Assembly: GCF_008254045.1 (NCBI RefSeq)
Contig: NZ_CP042425.1
Location: 8,322,163 to 8,386,162, forward strand
Length of the DNA: 64,000 nt
Reading direction: 5' to 3'
DNA from: Limnoglobus roseus
Lineage (GTDB): Bacteria > Planctomycetota > Planctomycetia > Gemmatales > Gemmataceae
Shown: positions 33,096 through 40,614 of the stretch, one piece after another
Layout of the letters: every line of letters begins with the position of its first letter
How positions within the stretch are numbered: the first letter of the stretch is position 1
Notes under the pieces: model-generated
The model's input: only the letters and a program-made list of their open reading frames with translations
Told to the model about the DNA's origin: nothing
Databases searched by the model: none
Translations under genes and position numbers: made by a program

Positions 33096-34133
33096 TCACT
33101 TCTTTGACTCGATCATCCCCTCGGTCGGGCTGCTCGCGTTGGCGTACAGTTTCTTCGGGATGCGGCCGGCGAGGTACGCGAGGCGGCCGGCGTCGGTCGC
33201 GTAGCGCATCGCCCAGGCCATCCGCAGCGGGTCTTTCGCGCTCGCGATGGCCGTGTTCAGCAGCACGCCGTCGCAGCCGAGTTCCATCGCCACCGACACG
33301 TCGCTGGCCGTGCCGACGCCGGCGTCCACGATCACCGGGTAGTCCGGGTCGCCGTCCTTCAGGTACTCCAGGCAGATGCGAATGTTGTTCGGGTTGAGAA
33401 TGCCCTGCCCCGATCCGATGGGGCTGCCGGCCGGCATCACGCTCGCGGCACCGGCGTCTTTCAGCCGCTTCGCCAGCACTGGGTCGTCGCTGGTGTAGAC
33501 GAGGACCGTGAAGCCTTCCTTCACGAGTTGCTCCGTCGCCTTCAGCGTGTCCACCGGGTCGGGCAGCAGCGTCTTCTTGTCCGCGAGGCATTCGAGCTTG
33601 ACCCACCCGGCACCGGGGTTTTCGAGGTTCGTCAGCAACTCCCGGGCGAGGCGGGCGTGGCGGATCGCGTCCTCGGCACTGAAGCACCCTGCCGTGTTCG
33701 GCAGGATCGTCAGCCGCTTCAGGTCGAGGAAGTCGAGGAGGTTCTTACCTTCCTTGTCGATGAGCCGCTCGCGCCGCACGGCCACCGTGGTGACTTCGCA
33801 ACCGCTCGCCTCCATGCACTGGTGCATGAGCGGATAGCTGAGATATTTGCCGGTGCCGGTGAACAGCCGCGATTGGAACGTGAACTTGCCCACCTTCAAT
33901 GGCTTGTCCGCCGGCGGAGCGACTTCACCCGAACCGCCGCCCACCAGAGTCACGATCTCGACCGCATCGCCGTCTTGCAAGGGAGTGGTCGCGTGGTCGG
34001 CCCGCGGGACGACGTTCTGGTTCACCTCGACGGCCAACTTCTTCGGGTCACGGCCGAGTTCGGCGAGCAGCCCGGCCACCGTCAACGGTAGGGCGAACGA
34101 ACGGCGTTCCGCATTCACGGTAATGGTTGGCAT
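33096..34133 (-). CDS. thiG: ThiS-ThiG fusion: sulfur carrier plus thiazole synthase
   Basis: This is a 345-residue fusion. Residues 1-67 are ThiS-like (beta-grasp, LPLTVAGLLAELGRD..., ending VEIVTLVGGGSGE with G65-G66). Residues about 76-335 are ThiG, a TIM barrel that makes the thiazole phosphate of thiamin from deoxyxylulose phosphate, dehydroglycine and ThiS-thiocarboxylate. The Schiff-base lysine is K179 in GWVKLECL; other hallmarks are PIGSGQGILNP and VIVDAGVGTASD. In stand-alone ThiS the GG must be the C-terminus, so the internal GG is notable. The ATG at 34133 begins the ThiS domain. No TPP riboswitch was seen upstream. Confidence 0.93.
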   Translation of the reverse strand: MPTITVNAERRSFALPLTVAGLLAELGRDPKKLAVEVNQNVVPRADHATTPLQDGDAVEIVTLVGGGSGEVAPPADKPLKVGKFTFQSRLFTGTGKYLSYPLMHQCMEASGCEVTTVAVRRERLIDKEGKNLLDFLDLKRLTILPNTAGCFSAEDAIRHARLARELLTNLENPGAGWVKLECLADKKTLLPDPVDTLKATEQLVKEGFTVLVYTSDDPVLAKRLKDAGAASVMPAGSPIGSGQGILNPNNIRICLEYLKDGDPDYPVIVDAGVGTASDVSVAMELGCDGVLLNTAIASAKDPLRMAWAMRYATDAGRLAYLAGRIPKKLYANASSPTEGMIESKK

Positions 34134-34227
34134 GGTGCGCACCTGAGTTGTGATGGTGTTCAAGATACCATCCGCCTCCGAGAGCGACCAAGCAACCAGG
34201 AGCCGGAAATTGTTGGCAAAATCAAAC

Positions 34228-34256
34228 AATGGCTGCATCATTTTGATGCAGCCATT
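34228..34256. promoter_or_regulatory. 13-bp perfect hairpin in low-G+C intergenic DNA
   Basis: AATGGCTGCATCA (34228-34240) and TGATGCAGCCATT (34244-34256) pair perfectly around TTT. It is about 95 bases upstream of thiSG and about 150 upstream of the proposed rightward promoter. It could be an operator, a leader hairpin or a terminator of a short transcript. Confidence 0.5.
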
Positions 34257-34381
34257 CTGCCACCAGGATAAGTTTGCTCAGAAACGACCGCTGTGCTGCA
34301 CAAAACATCTGCTTCACAAGAGCAATCAGAATTGAAACTTACAACCATTCTGAACAACAATCGGCGGATGGCGTTTCGGAT

Positions 34382-34409
34382 TTGGCATTCACTGTGCCAT
34401 GAATATTTA
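34382..34409 (+). promoter_or_regulatory. Candidate sigma-70-like promoter
   Basis: TTGGCA (34382-34387) and TATTTA (34404-34409) are separated by 16 bases and match the sigma-70 consensus at five and four of six positions. The predicted transcript start (about 34416) falls just inside the first leader hairpin, so either the promoter or the RNA interpretation of that hairpin may need shifting. Confidence 0.35.
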
Positions 34410-34410
34410 C

Positions 34411-34528
34411 GGTGAGTGGTATGCGAGTCCCACTCACCGGGTTGAAGAAATTCAACCTCGACCCCTTCAAACAGTGGGCGTGAGACTAGCCGGGTATGCG
34501 AGTCCCCGGCCGTATCTCACGCCCCACT
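34411..34528 (+). ncRNA. Candidate structured leader: hairpins with an identical 10-base loop and different stems
   Basis: Hairpin A: GGTGAGTGG (34411-34419) pairs with CCACTCACC (34430-34438) around the loop TATGCGAGTC. Hairpin B: GGTTGAA-GAAA-TTCAACC (34440-34457), a GNRA tetraloop. Hairpin C: outer stem GGGCGTGAGA (34476-34485) with TCTCACGCCC (34515-34524). Its inner stem GCCGGG (34489-34494) with CCCGGC (34505-34510) encloses the same loop TATGCGAGTC. Loops of A and C are identical while the stems are unrelated yet fully paired, the pattern expected of a conserved recognition loop on a structural support. It lies about 135-250 bases before the GTG of the extracellular protein. I recognise no known RNA family. 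Confidence 0.5.
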
Positions 34529-34662
34529 TCTTTTCCCCCCAATCTGACCGTCACACTCACCCCACTATCCCGGGTCGATTTTACAATCTCCCGCCAAGCG
34601 GCGCAACCCGGCACGGCACGCGCATTCGTCTTCGGCCTGCCCCAGACCAGGAGACTTCACAC

Positions 34663-37071
34663 GTGAGCAAACCACAACTCCTCGCCCTCGAAGACCGCTC
34701 CACCCCTGCGGCGGTCGGCGGCCTCGACCTCACGTTCAACGGCACCGGGCTCGCCGACGTGCCGTTTGACCTCGCCGCCGCGAAGGCCGACCTCGGGGCC
34801 GCGATTGCCGTGCAGAAGGACGGGAAGATCGTCGTCGTCGGCTCGGCCCAAACGGGGGCCGCGGACATCGACTTTGCCGTCGCGCGGCTGAACCCCGACG
34901 GCACCCTCGACACGACCTTCGGCAGCAACGGCATCCGCGCCTTCGGCTTCGACCTCGGCGGCAGCAACATCGACCGTGCGACCTCCGTGGCCATCGACTC
35001 GCAAGGCCGCATCGTCGTGGCCGGGTACGCCCAGACGGACGCCGCGAACGACTACGACTTCGCCGTCATCCGCGTGACCAGCACCGGCGACCTCGACAGC
35101 ACCTTCGACACCGACGGCCGCCAGACGGTCGCGTTCGACATTGCCGGCGGAACGCAGGAAGACAAGACCGCGGGGGTGGCGATCGACTCGCAGGGCCGGA
35201 TCGTGTTGGCGGGCACGGTCGCCCAGGCGACCGCGGGCGATACCGACTTCGGCGTGGTCCGACTGACGACGGCCGGAGCGCTCGACAAGACTTTCGGCAC
35301 CGGCGGGCGGCAGACGATTGCCTTCGACCTCGGCGGGGCGAACGCGGATTCCGCCAGCGGTGTCGTCATCGACTCGGGGGACCGGGTCATCGTTGCCGGC
35401 AGCGTGCAGATCAGCAACTTCGGCGACTTCGACTTCGGCGTTGCCCGCCTGACGGCGGCCGGTGCGCTCGATCAGACGTTCGACGGCGACGGTCGGGCGT
35501 CGGTCGAATTCGACCTCGGCGGCTCGAACGCCGACACCGCCGCGGCCGTCGCCCTCGGGAACGGCGAGAAGATTGTCGTGGTGGGATCGGTCGTGGTCGG
35601 GACGGCCGGCGACGTGGACATCGGCGTGGCCCGGTTCAACACCGACGGCTCGCTCGACACAACCTTCGGCGACAGCGGCAAGTTGTCGCTCGGCTTCGAC
35701 CTCGGCGGCACTAAACAGGACAAGGCCGCCGGCGTGACGATCAACCGGCTGACCGGCGACATCGTAGTGGCGGCGACGGTCGATTCGGCCACCGCGGGCG
35801 ACACCGACATCGGCGTGGCCCGCCTGACGACCGACGGCAGCCTCGACCCGAGTTTCAGTGCCGACGGCCGGGCAGTGGCGTCGTTCGACCGCGGCGGGGC
35901 GAACGCCGACACGGCGGCCGGCGTCACGCAAGACGCCCGCGGCCGCATCCTCGTCGTCGGCTCGATTGACACCGCAACGGCCAACGACCGTGACTTCGGC
36001 GTGGCCCGCCTGACCGCGACGACCGGCCTCGCGAACGACCTCCTCGTCGGGGGAACGGCCGACGGGCAGGCAATCAATTATGTTCCGGCCGGTAGCGGCT
36101 TCGCGAAGAGTGGCGGCGCGGCCGGTGCCGACTTGACCGCGAGTGTTCGCCCGGTGGTCGCCGACCTGAACGGCGACGGCGTGCCGGATCAAATCCTCGG
36201 GGCCGCGCCGGGCGGCGGGTCGCGGGTCCGCATCCAACTCGGCGGCGTGGTCCAGGGCGATGTCGTCCTCACGCCCTCGCCGATCGACTTTAACGCCTTC
36301 GAGGGGAACTTCACCGGCGGCGTCTTCATCGCGGCCGGCGACATCGACGGGGACGGCCGCGACGAGTTCGTGGTCAGCCCCGACGTCGGCGGCGGCCCGC
36401 GGGCGTCGATCTACTCGCTCAACGATGACCGCACCCTCACCAAGAAGGCCGACTTCTTCGGCATCGACGACCCGAACTTCCGCGGCGGTGCCCGCGTGGC
36501 CCTCGGCGACATCAACGGCGACGGCCGGGCCGACCTCGTCGTCGGGGCCGGCTTCCTCGGCGGCCCGCGGGTGGCCCTCTACAACGGGGCGACGCTGTTC
36601 ACGCCGGACGCCAACGGTGTACGGCAGAAGTTGATCGGTGACTTCTTCGCATTCCCCGGGCCGGACGCGCAGACGCTCCGCAACGGCGTGTTCGTGACGA
36701 TCGGCGACCTCGACGGTGACGGCTTCGGCGACGTGATCTTCGGCGGCGGGCCGGGCGGCGGGCCGCGGGTGTTCGCGCTCAGCGGGCAGACGCTCACCGC
36801 GAAGCAACTCGACGCCGCCTACGCGAAGCCGGTGGCGAACTTCTTCGTCGCGAACGACGCCAACTCCCGCGGCGGCGTGCGGGTGACGGTGAAGGACATC
36901 GACGGCGACGATCGGGCCGACCTCGTCACGGCAAGCGGCGACAACCTGCCGAGCCGTGTGCGGGTCTACCGCGGCTCGACGGTCCCGCAGGCGAACGGCG
37001 TCGAACCCCCGCTGTTGCAGGAGTTCGACCCGTTCGGCGTGACGCTGGCGAACGGCGTCTTCGTGGGGTAA
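34663..37071 (+). CDS. Extracellular delta-60 / FG-GAP repeat protein
   Basis: This is an 802-residue protein starting at GTG 34663 with the planctomycete extracellular N-terminus (KPQLLALEDRSTPAAV). Residues about 20-450 contain about eight delta-60 repeats of 55-57 residues (units like DFAVARLNPDGTLDTTFG and GRIVVAGY). Residues about 490-800 contain FG-GAP/integrin-alpha-like propeller repeats (GDIDGDGRDEFVVSPDVGGGPR, GDINGDGRADLVVGAG) with calcium-binding-type DxDGDG loops. Such proteins are thought to be surface or matrix proteins. AGGAG precedes the GTG. A convergent DUF1559 gene follows after nine bases. The upstream hairpin leader may regulate it. Confidence 0.85.
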   Translation: MSKPQLLALEDRSTPAAVGGLDLTFNGTGLADVPFDLAAAKADLGAAIAVQKDGKIVVVGSAQTGAADIDFAVARLNPDGTLDTTFGSNGIRAFGFDLGGSNIDRATSVAIDSQGRIVVAGYAQTDAANDYDFAVIRVTSTGDLDSTFDTDGRQTVAFDIAGGTQEDKTAGVAIDSQGRIVLAGTVAQATAGDTDFGVVRLTTAGALDKTFGTGGRQTIAFDLGGANADSASGVVIDSGDRVIVAGSVQISNFGDFDFGVARLTAAGALDQTFDGDGRASVEFDLGGSNADTAAAVALGNGEKIVVVGSVVVGTAGDVDIGVARFNTDGSLDTTFGDSGKLSLGFDLGGTKQDKAAGVTINRLTGDIVVAATVDSATAGDTDIGVARLTTDGSLDPSFSADGRAVASFDRGGANADTAAGVTQDARGRILVVGSIDTATANDRDFGVARLTATTGLANDLLVGGTADGQAINYVPAGSGFAKSGGAAGADLTASVRPVVADLNGDGVPDQILGAAPGGGSRVRIQLGGVVQGDVVLTPSPIDFNAFEGNFTGGVFIAAGDIDGDGRDEFVVSPDVGGGPRASIYSLNDDRTLTKKADFFGIDDPNFRGGARVALGDINGDGRADLVVGAGFLGGPRVALYNGATLFTPDANGVRQKLIGDFFAFPGPDAQTLRNGVFVTIGDLDGDGFGDVIFGGGPGGGPRVFALSGQTLTAKQLDAAYAKPVANFFVANDANSRGGVRVTVKDIDGDDRADLVTASGDNLPSRVRVYRGSTVPQANGVEPPLLQEFDPFGVTLANGVFVG

Positions 37072-37080
37072 GGAGTCCGT

Positions 37081-38193
37081 TCAATCGAGCGACGTGGTTT
37101 CGCCCCCGTTTCGGGTGATGAAAGCCAGCCACGCGCTCGGCGTCAACGAATCCCGCACGAAGCCGACCGACCCGTCGCACCGGAGGGTGTTCACGCCGCC
37201 GGTGTGGAAGGAGTACGGGGCTTCGTGGTTCACGACGTTGATGAGGCTGCACCCGCTCGAAGCGTCGGCCGAGTTGTTGGTGGCGTTCAGGGCGTACCCC
37301 CGCATGTACTCGACGCCGCCCTGGTCGGCCCACGACCCGCGGGCGAACATCGACGGGTCGCCCTGGCCGCTCGTCGGCGTTACCGGGATCGGGTTGATCG
37401 CGGCGTATTCGGTCGCGTTCGTCGGCGTGGCCGCGATCGCCTTCCCCTTGATGTAAATGTTCAGCCCGCGGCCGGCGATCTCGGTGAAGAACAGCGTGTT
37501 GCTCGTACCGTCGCTGATGGACACGAGCGAGTTGCCGTCCTTCGGCCCCGGCGTGCCGTTCGTCGGGCTGAGCGCCCCGGCGTACTTCGTGTTCGTAGTG
37601 GGGCCATTGAGCGGGTTGCCGCAACGGGCGGTGTTCGTCACCAGCGTGTCGTCGAACCCCTTGAACGGCCAGTAGTCGGTCCGCGAATAGCGGTGGCCGG
37701 TGTTGCCGAAATAGCCGGTCATGATTGAGTCGTAGTTCGCCAGTTCCGTCCCGCTCGGCGTCGAGGGGCACACGAAGATTTTGATCGGCGTCGCCCCGGC
37801 CGGGTTCGTGCTACCCGGGGCCGGCGGCGGCAGGTTGAGGGGGTCGAGGATCGAGTACTGTGTGTTAATCAGCGTGAGCAAGTTGCCCTGTTCCAGGTAC
37901 GGACAGATCATCACGATCGCCGTGAAGCCTTGTTTCTGGTTGCCGTAGGGGTTGGCCGCACGAGGGTTCGAGGGGAAGTCATAGCCCCACGCGGGCAGTT
38001 TGCCGTTGATCCCCTCGTAGCTGTGCAAGGCGATGCCGAGTTGCTTCAAGTTGTTCGTGCAACTCATCCGGGCGGCTGCCTCGCGGACCTTTTGCACCGC
38101 CGGCAACAAAAGGCCGATGAGAATCGCAATGATGGCAATGACGACGAGCAATTCAATCAGCGTGAACGCGCCACGCCGCACGAAACGCGCCAT
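37081..38193 (-). CDS. DUF1559 pseudopilin-like protein
   Basis: This is a 370-residue protein with a type IV prepilin-like N-terminus, RRGAFTLIELLVVIAIIAIL, starting near residue 6, followed by AVQKVREAAARMSCTNNLKQ, the standard DUF1559 signature. The C-terminal half ends with VNTLRCDGSVGFVRDSLTPSAWLAFITRNGGE, the family's H-X9-DG-type motif region. It should be cleaved and methylated by prepilin peptidase and then sit in the envelope. Planctomycetes carry dozens of copies; function is unproven. The ATG at 38193 has an ideal GGAGG five bases upstream. Confidence 0.93.
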   Translation of the reverse strand: MARFVRRGAFTLIELLVVIAIIAILIGLLLPAVQKVREAAARMSCTNNLKQLGIALHSYEGINGKLPAWGYDFPSNPRAANPYGNQKQGFTAIVMICPYLEQGNLLTLINTQYSILDPLNLPPPAPGSTNPAGATPIKIFVCPSTPSGTELANYDSIMTGYFGNTGHRYSRTDYWPFKGFDDTLVTNTARCGNPLNGPTTNTKYAGALSPTNGTPGPKDGNSLVSISDGTSNTLFFTEIAGRGLNIYIKGKAIAATPTNATEYAAINPIPVTPTSGQGDPSMFARGSWADQGGVEYMRGYALNATNNSADASSGCSLINVVNHEAPYSFHTGGVNTLRCDGSVGFVRDSLTPSAWLAFITRNGGETTSLD

Positions 38194-38329
38194 AACGACC
38201 TCCGAGTGGTGCCCGGCCAGTTGACGGCGTGGTGGAGTGAAATGAACCACGACGGGCCGATGAGAAAAACACCCACTCGCTCCCGAGTATGATCCACGGG
38301 CGTGAAATTGTCATCAGGAAATTTTGAAG

Positions 38330-39946
38330 TTACGAAGTCGTGACGGCCGCGTACTTCGCCACGACCGCTTTCGCCGTTCGCAAACCGTCGACGGCGGCCG
38401 AGACGATGCCGCCCGCGTACCCCGCCCCTTCGCCCACTGGGAAGAGGCCGGGGATGCCGGGGGATTCGCGGGTGACGTTGTCGCGGTCGATGCGGACGGG
38501 CGAACTGCCGCGGGCCTCCGGGCCGAACAGCATCGCGTCGGCGAGGAACCGGCCCTGCCAGCGGCGGTCCATCTGGGGCAGGCCGTGCCGGACCGCGGCC
38601 GCCACGACCGGCGGCAGCAATTCGTTCAGGTCCGTCGCCACCACGTCGCGCGGGTAGCTCGTCTTCGGCAAACTCGGCGTGGCCCGGCCGGCGAGGAAGT
38701 CACTCGCCCGCTGCGCCGGCGCGGCGTACCGCCCGCGGCCCAACTCGAACGCCATCCGCTCGTACTTCTGCTGAAGCCGCACGCCGGCGAGCACGTCGTC
38801 GCCCTCGAACGCTTCGAGCGGCACAGTGACGACGAGGCCGCTGTTGGCGAACGGCGAATCCCGCTTCGACAGGCTCATGCCATTCGTGCAGAAGTACCCC
38901 TCGTCGGACACGCTGGGAATGATGTACCCGCCGGCGCACATGCAGAACGTGAACAGGTCGTTCTGGCCGTGGGCCACGAGGGAGTAGTCGGCGTTGCCGA
39001 GCGTGTCTTCGTACTGTTGGTGCTTCCAACCGTATTGCACCTCGTTGACCACGTCCTGCCGGTGTTCGATCCGCACGCCGAACTGGAACGGCTTGCGGGT
39101 CATCGGCACGCCGCGGCGGGCGAGCATCTCGTAGCTGTCGCGGGCCGAGTGGCCGATGGCGAGGATCACGACCGACGCGGGAATGAAGCCGCCCGACGTG
39201 GCCACGCCCGTCACGCCGTTGGCGTCGAAGTGCAGGTCTTCGACCGTCGTGCGGAAGCGGACTTCGCCGCCGAACTCTTCGATCTTCCGCCGCATCGCCT
39301 TCACGACGGCCGGGAGGCGGTTGCTGCCGAGGTGCGGCCGGTGGTAGTACAGGATGTTCTCGCGGCCCTCCTGCTGCCCCTTGCACTCGGCGAGCAGTTC
39401 CAGCACCCGGTGGAAGTCAGCCCCGCTGCCGCGGCAAGTGAGTTTGCCGTCGGAGAAAGTACCGGCCCCGCCCTCGCCGAAGAGGTAGTTACTATCGCGG
39501 TCGAACTCGCCGCCCGCGTCGAACCGCTTCACGTCGCGGATGCGTTCGCTGACGATGGTGCCGCGTTCGAGGACGATCGGCCGGTAGCCCTGTTGCGCGA
39601 GGAAGTAGCCGCAGACTAACCCGCCCGGCCCACTGCCGATGACGACGGGGCGGTGCGGCAGCGCGTGCGCCCCTGGCGGCGGCATGGCGAACGGCGGTTC
39701 GTCGAACGGCTCGACCCGCGACCCGCCGATGTGGGAGGCCTTCGCGCTGACGCCGGGTTGGAGGGTGACTTCGAAGTTGTAGACGAACCGGAGTTGCCGC
39801 TTGTCGCGAACGTCGAGTGCCTTCCTCAGAATGCGCCACCGATCGATGTCGGCCGGCGGCACGCCGACGGCGCGGGCGAGTTGGGTGGGCAAGTTTGCTT
39901 CCGGTTCCTCGACCGGGAGCGACAGATTCGTGAGGCGAAGCGACAT
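38330..39946 (-). CDS. FAD-dependent oxidoreductase (COG2509-type)
   Basis: This is a 538-residue flavoprotein. A small N-terminal domain (about 1-95, ending in the YNFEVTLQPG region) is followed by a FAD-binding Rossmann motif VVIGSGPGGLVCGYFLAQ near 102 and the glutamate-ending strand PIVLERG. FGEGGAGTFSDGKLTCRG, SGGFIPASVVILAIGHSARD and the final GLFPVGEGAGYAGGIVSAAVDGL are typical of the COG2509 uncharacterised FAD dehydrogenases. It starts 31 bases after the stop of the UGA-containing AhpD-like gene in the same direction, so the two may form a redox operon. Its substrate is unknown. Confidence 0.9.
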   Translation of the reverse strand: MSLRLTNLSLPVEEPEANLPTQLARAVGVPPADIDRWRILRKALDVRDKRQLRFVYNFEVTLQPGVSAKASHIGGSRVEPFDEPPFAMPPPGAHALPHRPVVIGSGPGGLVCGYFLAQQGYRPIVLERGTIVSERIRDVKRFDAGGEFDRDSNYLFGEGGAGTFSDGKLTCRGSGADFHRVLELLAECKGQQEGRENILYYHRPHLGSNRLPAVVKAMRRKIEEFGGEVRFRTTVEDLHFDANGVTGVATSGGFIPASVVILAIGHSARDSYEMLARRGVPMTRKPFQFGVRIEHRQDVVNEVQYGWKHQQYEDTLGNADYSLVAHGQNDLFTFCMCAGGYIIPSVSDEGYFCTNGMSLSKRDSPFANSGLVVTVPLEAFEGDDVLAGVRLQQKYERMAFELGRGRYAAPAQRASDFLAGRATPSLPKTSYPRDVVATDLNELLPPVVAAAVRHGLPQMDRRWQGRFLADAMLFGPEARGSSPVRIDRDNVTRESPGIPGLFPVGEGAGYAGGIVSAAVDGLRTAKAVVAKYAAVTTS

Positions 39947-39976
39947 GGAGTCAGGATAGCAGATCGGCCGTTACCG

Positions 39977-40561
39977 TCAGGGGTCTGGCCGCCCAACGCC
40001 GAGCGCGTCCGCCACCCGGTTGATGTAGTTGAACCACGACGCGATGAGCGTGATCTGGAGTATGCCCACGTCGTCGAAGCCAACGGACCGCAGTCCGGCA
40101 ATGTCGTCGGGTGTGAGCTTGTATGCGGCAGTGGTCAAACGGGCCGCGAAGTCGAGCACGGCCCGGTCCGCTGGAGACAAATCCGCTTGCGTGTAGTCCC
40201 GCCGTAACTCGGCGGCGAGCGTCTCGTCCAGACTGTTCTGGCGGAGAAACTCGAGGTGGCTCTCCGTTCAGTAAAAGCACCCGTTCCGGACGGAGACGAC
40301 CGAGGCAATCATTTCCTGCTGCCGTCGGGTCAGGCCCAGCCCCGGCCGGAGCAACACGGCCAAGCCGGACATCATGTGCCGCATCGCCTCGGGAATGAGG
40401 CTGTGAGCGGCGACGATACTGTCAGCCGTGCCGTCCGACCTCAGCAGTGACGGGACCGGCGGGCCGCCGTACTCCTCCGGGTAGAGGGCCCGCACGGCCT
40501 CGTACGTTCGCTTGAGTTCCTCGTCCCCCTGGTCATAGGGGATGGTCTTGATCCAGGTCAT
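39977..40561 (-). CDS. AhpD/peroxidase-related (CMD) protein with in-frame UGA at the CxxC site: probable selenoprotein
   Basis: Reading leftward from ATG 40561, residues 1-97 (TWIKTIPYDQGDEELKRTYE... to RNGCFY) are followed by TGA at 40270-40268. The same frame then continues through TESHLEFLRQNSLDETLAAE... to the stop at 39977. The full 194-residue product matches the length and layout of the peroxidase-related CMD family. Its active-site motif is C-x-x-C-T-E-S-H, so UGA stands exactly where the second catalytic Cys belongs (CFYU). Downstream coding is intact, arguing for Sec insertion over decay, though a single Cys-to-stop mutation is not excluded. A candidate SECIS hairpin follows the UGA. 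It precedes the COG2509 flavoprotein gene. Confidence 0.72.
40222..40266 (-). promoter_or_regulatory. Candidate SECIS hairpins after the in-frame UGA
   Basis: Two mutually exclusive hairpins follow the UGA on the minus strand. One, CGGAGA/TCTCCG (40266-40242), starts two bases after UGA with a 13-base loop. The other (40247-40222) pairs TCT-CG-CCAGA with TCTGG-CG-AGA through two one-base bulges. Its ACAG apical loop is 32-35 bases downstream, within the range I recall for bacterial SECIS elements, but it lacks the usual leading G in the loop. Support is moderate at best. Confidence 0.35.
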
Positions 40562-40614
40562 GGGTTGCTCCTGGGAGCGGGAAAGGGCCGATCACTTGGC
40601 GGCACTCGGCCAAC

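Larger units (their letters stand above)
34134..34662. other. Long divergent intergenic region with low-G+C part and structured leader
   Basis: This is a 529-base gap between the leftward thiSG and the rightward extracellular-protein gene. The part from about 34190 to 34400 is markedly richer in A+T than the rest of the window. It contains a 13-bp hairpin (34228-34256), a candidate sigma-70-like promoter (34382-34409) and the repeated-loop hairpins (34411-34528). An open frame runs through it into the gene, but its translation is not protein-like. Confidence 0.6.

Noticed and set aside
34134..34240. TPP riboswitch upstream of thiSG
   Set aside because: None of the conserved TPP-aptamer segments (CTGAGA, ACCTGATCTGG-type) could be found on the minus strand.
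34657..36807. A 716-codon open frame antisense to the delta-60/FG-GAP gene
   Set aside because: It mirrors a repetitive GC-rich coding strand; its composition (many Arg, His, Val, Glu) is typical of a shadow frame and it lacks a ribosome-binding site.
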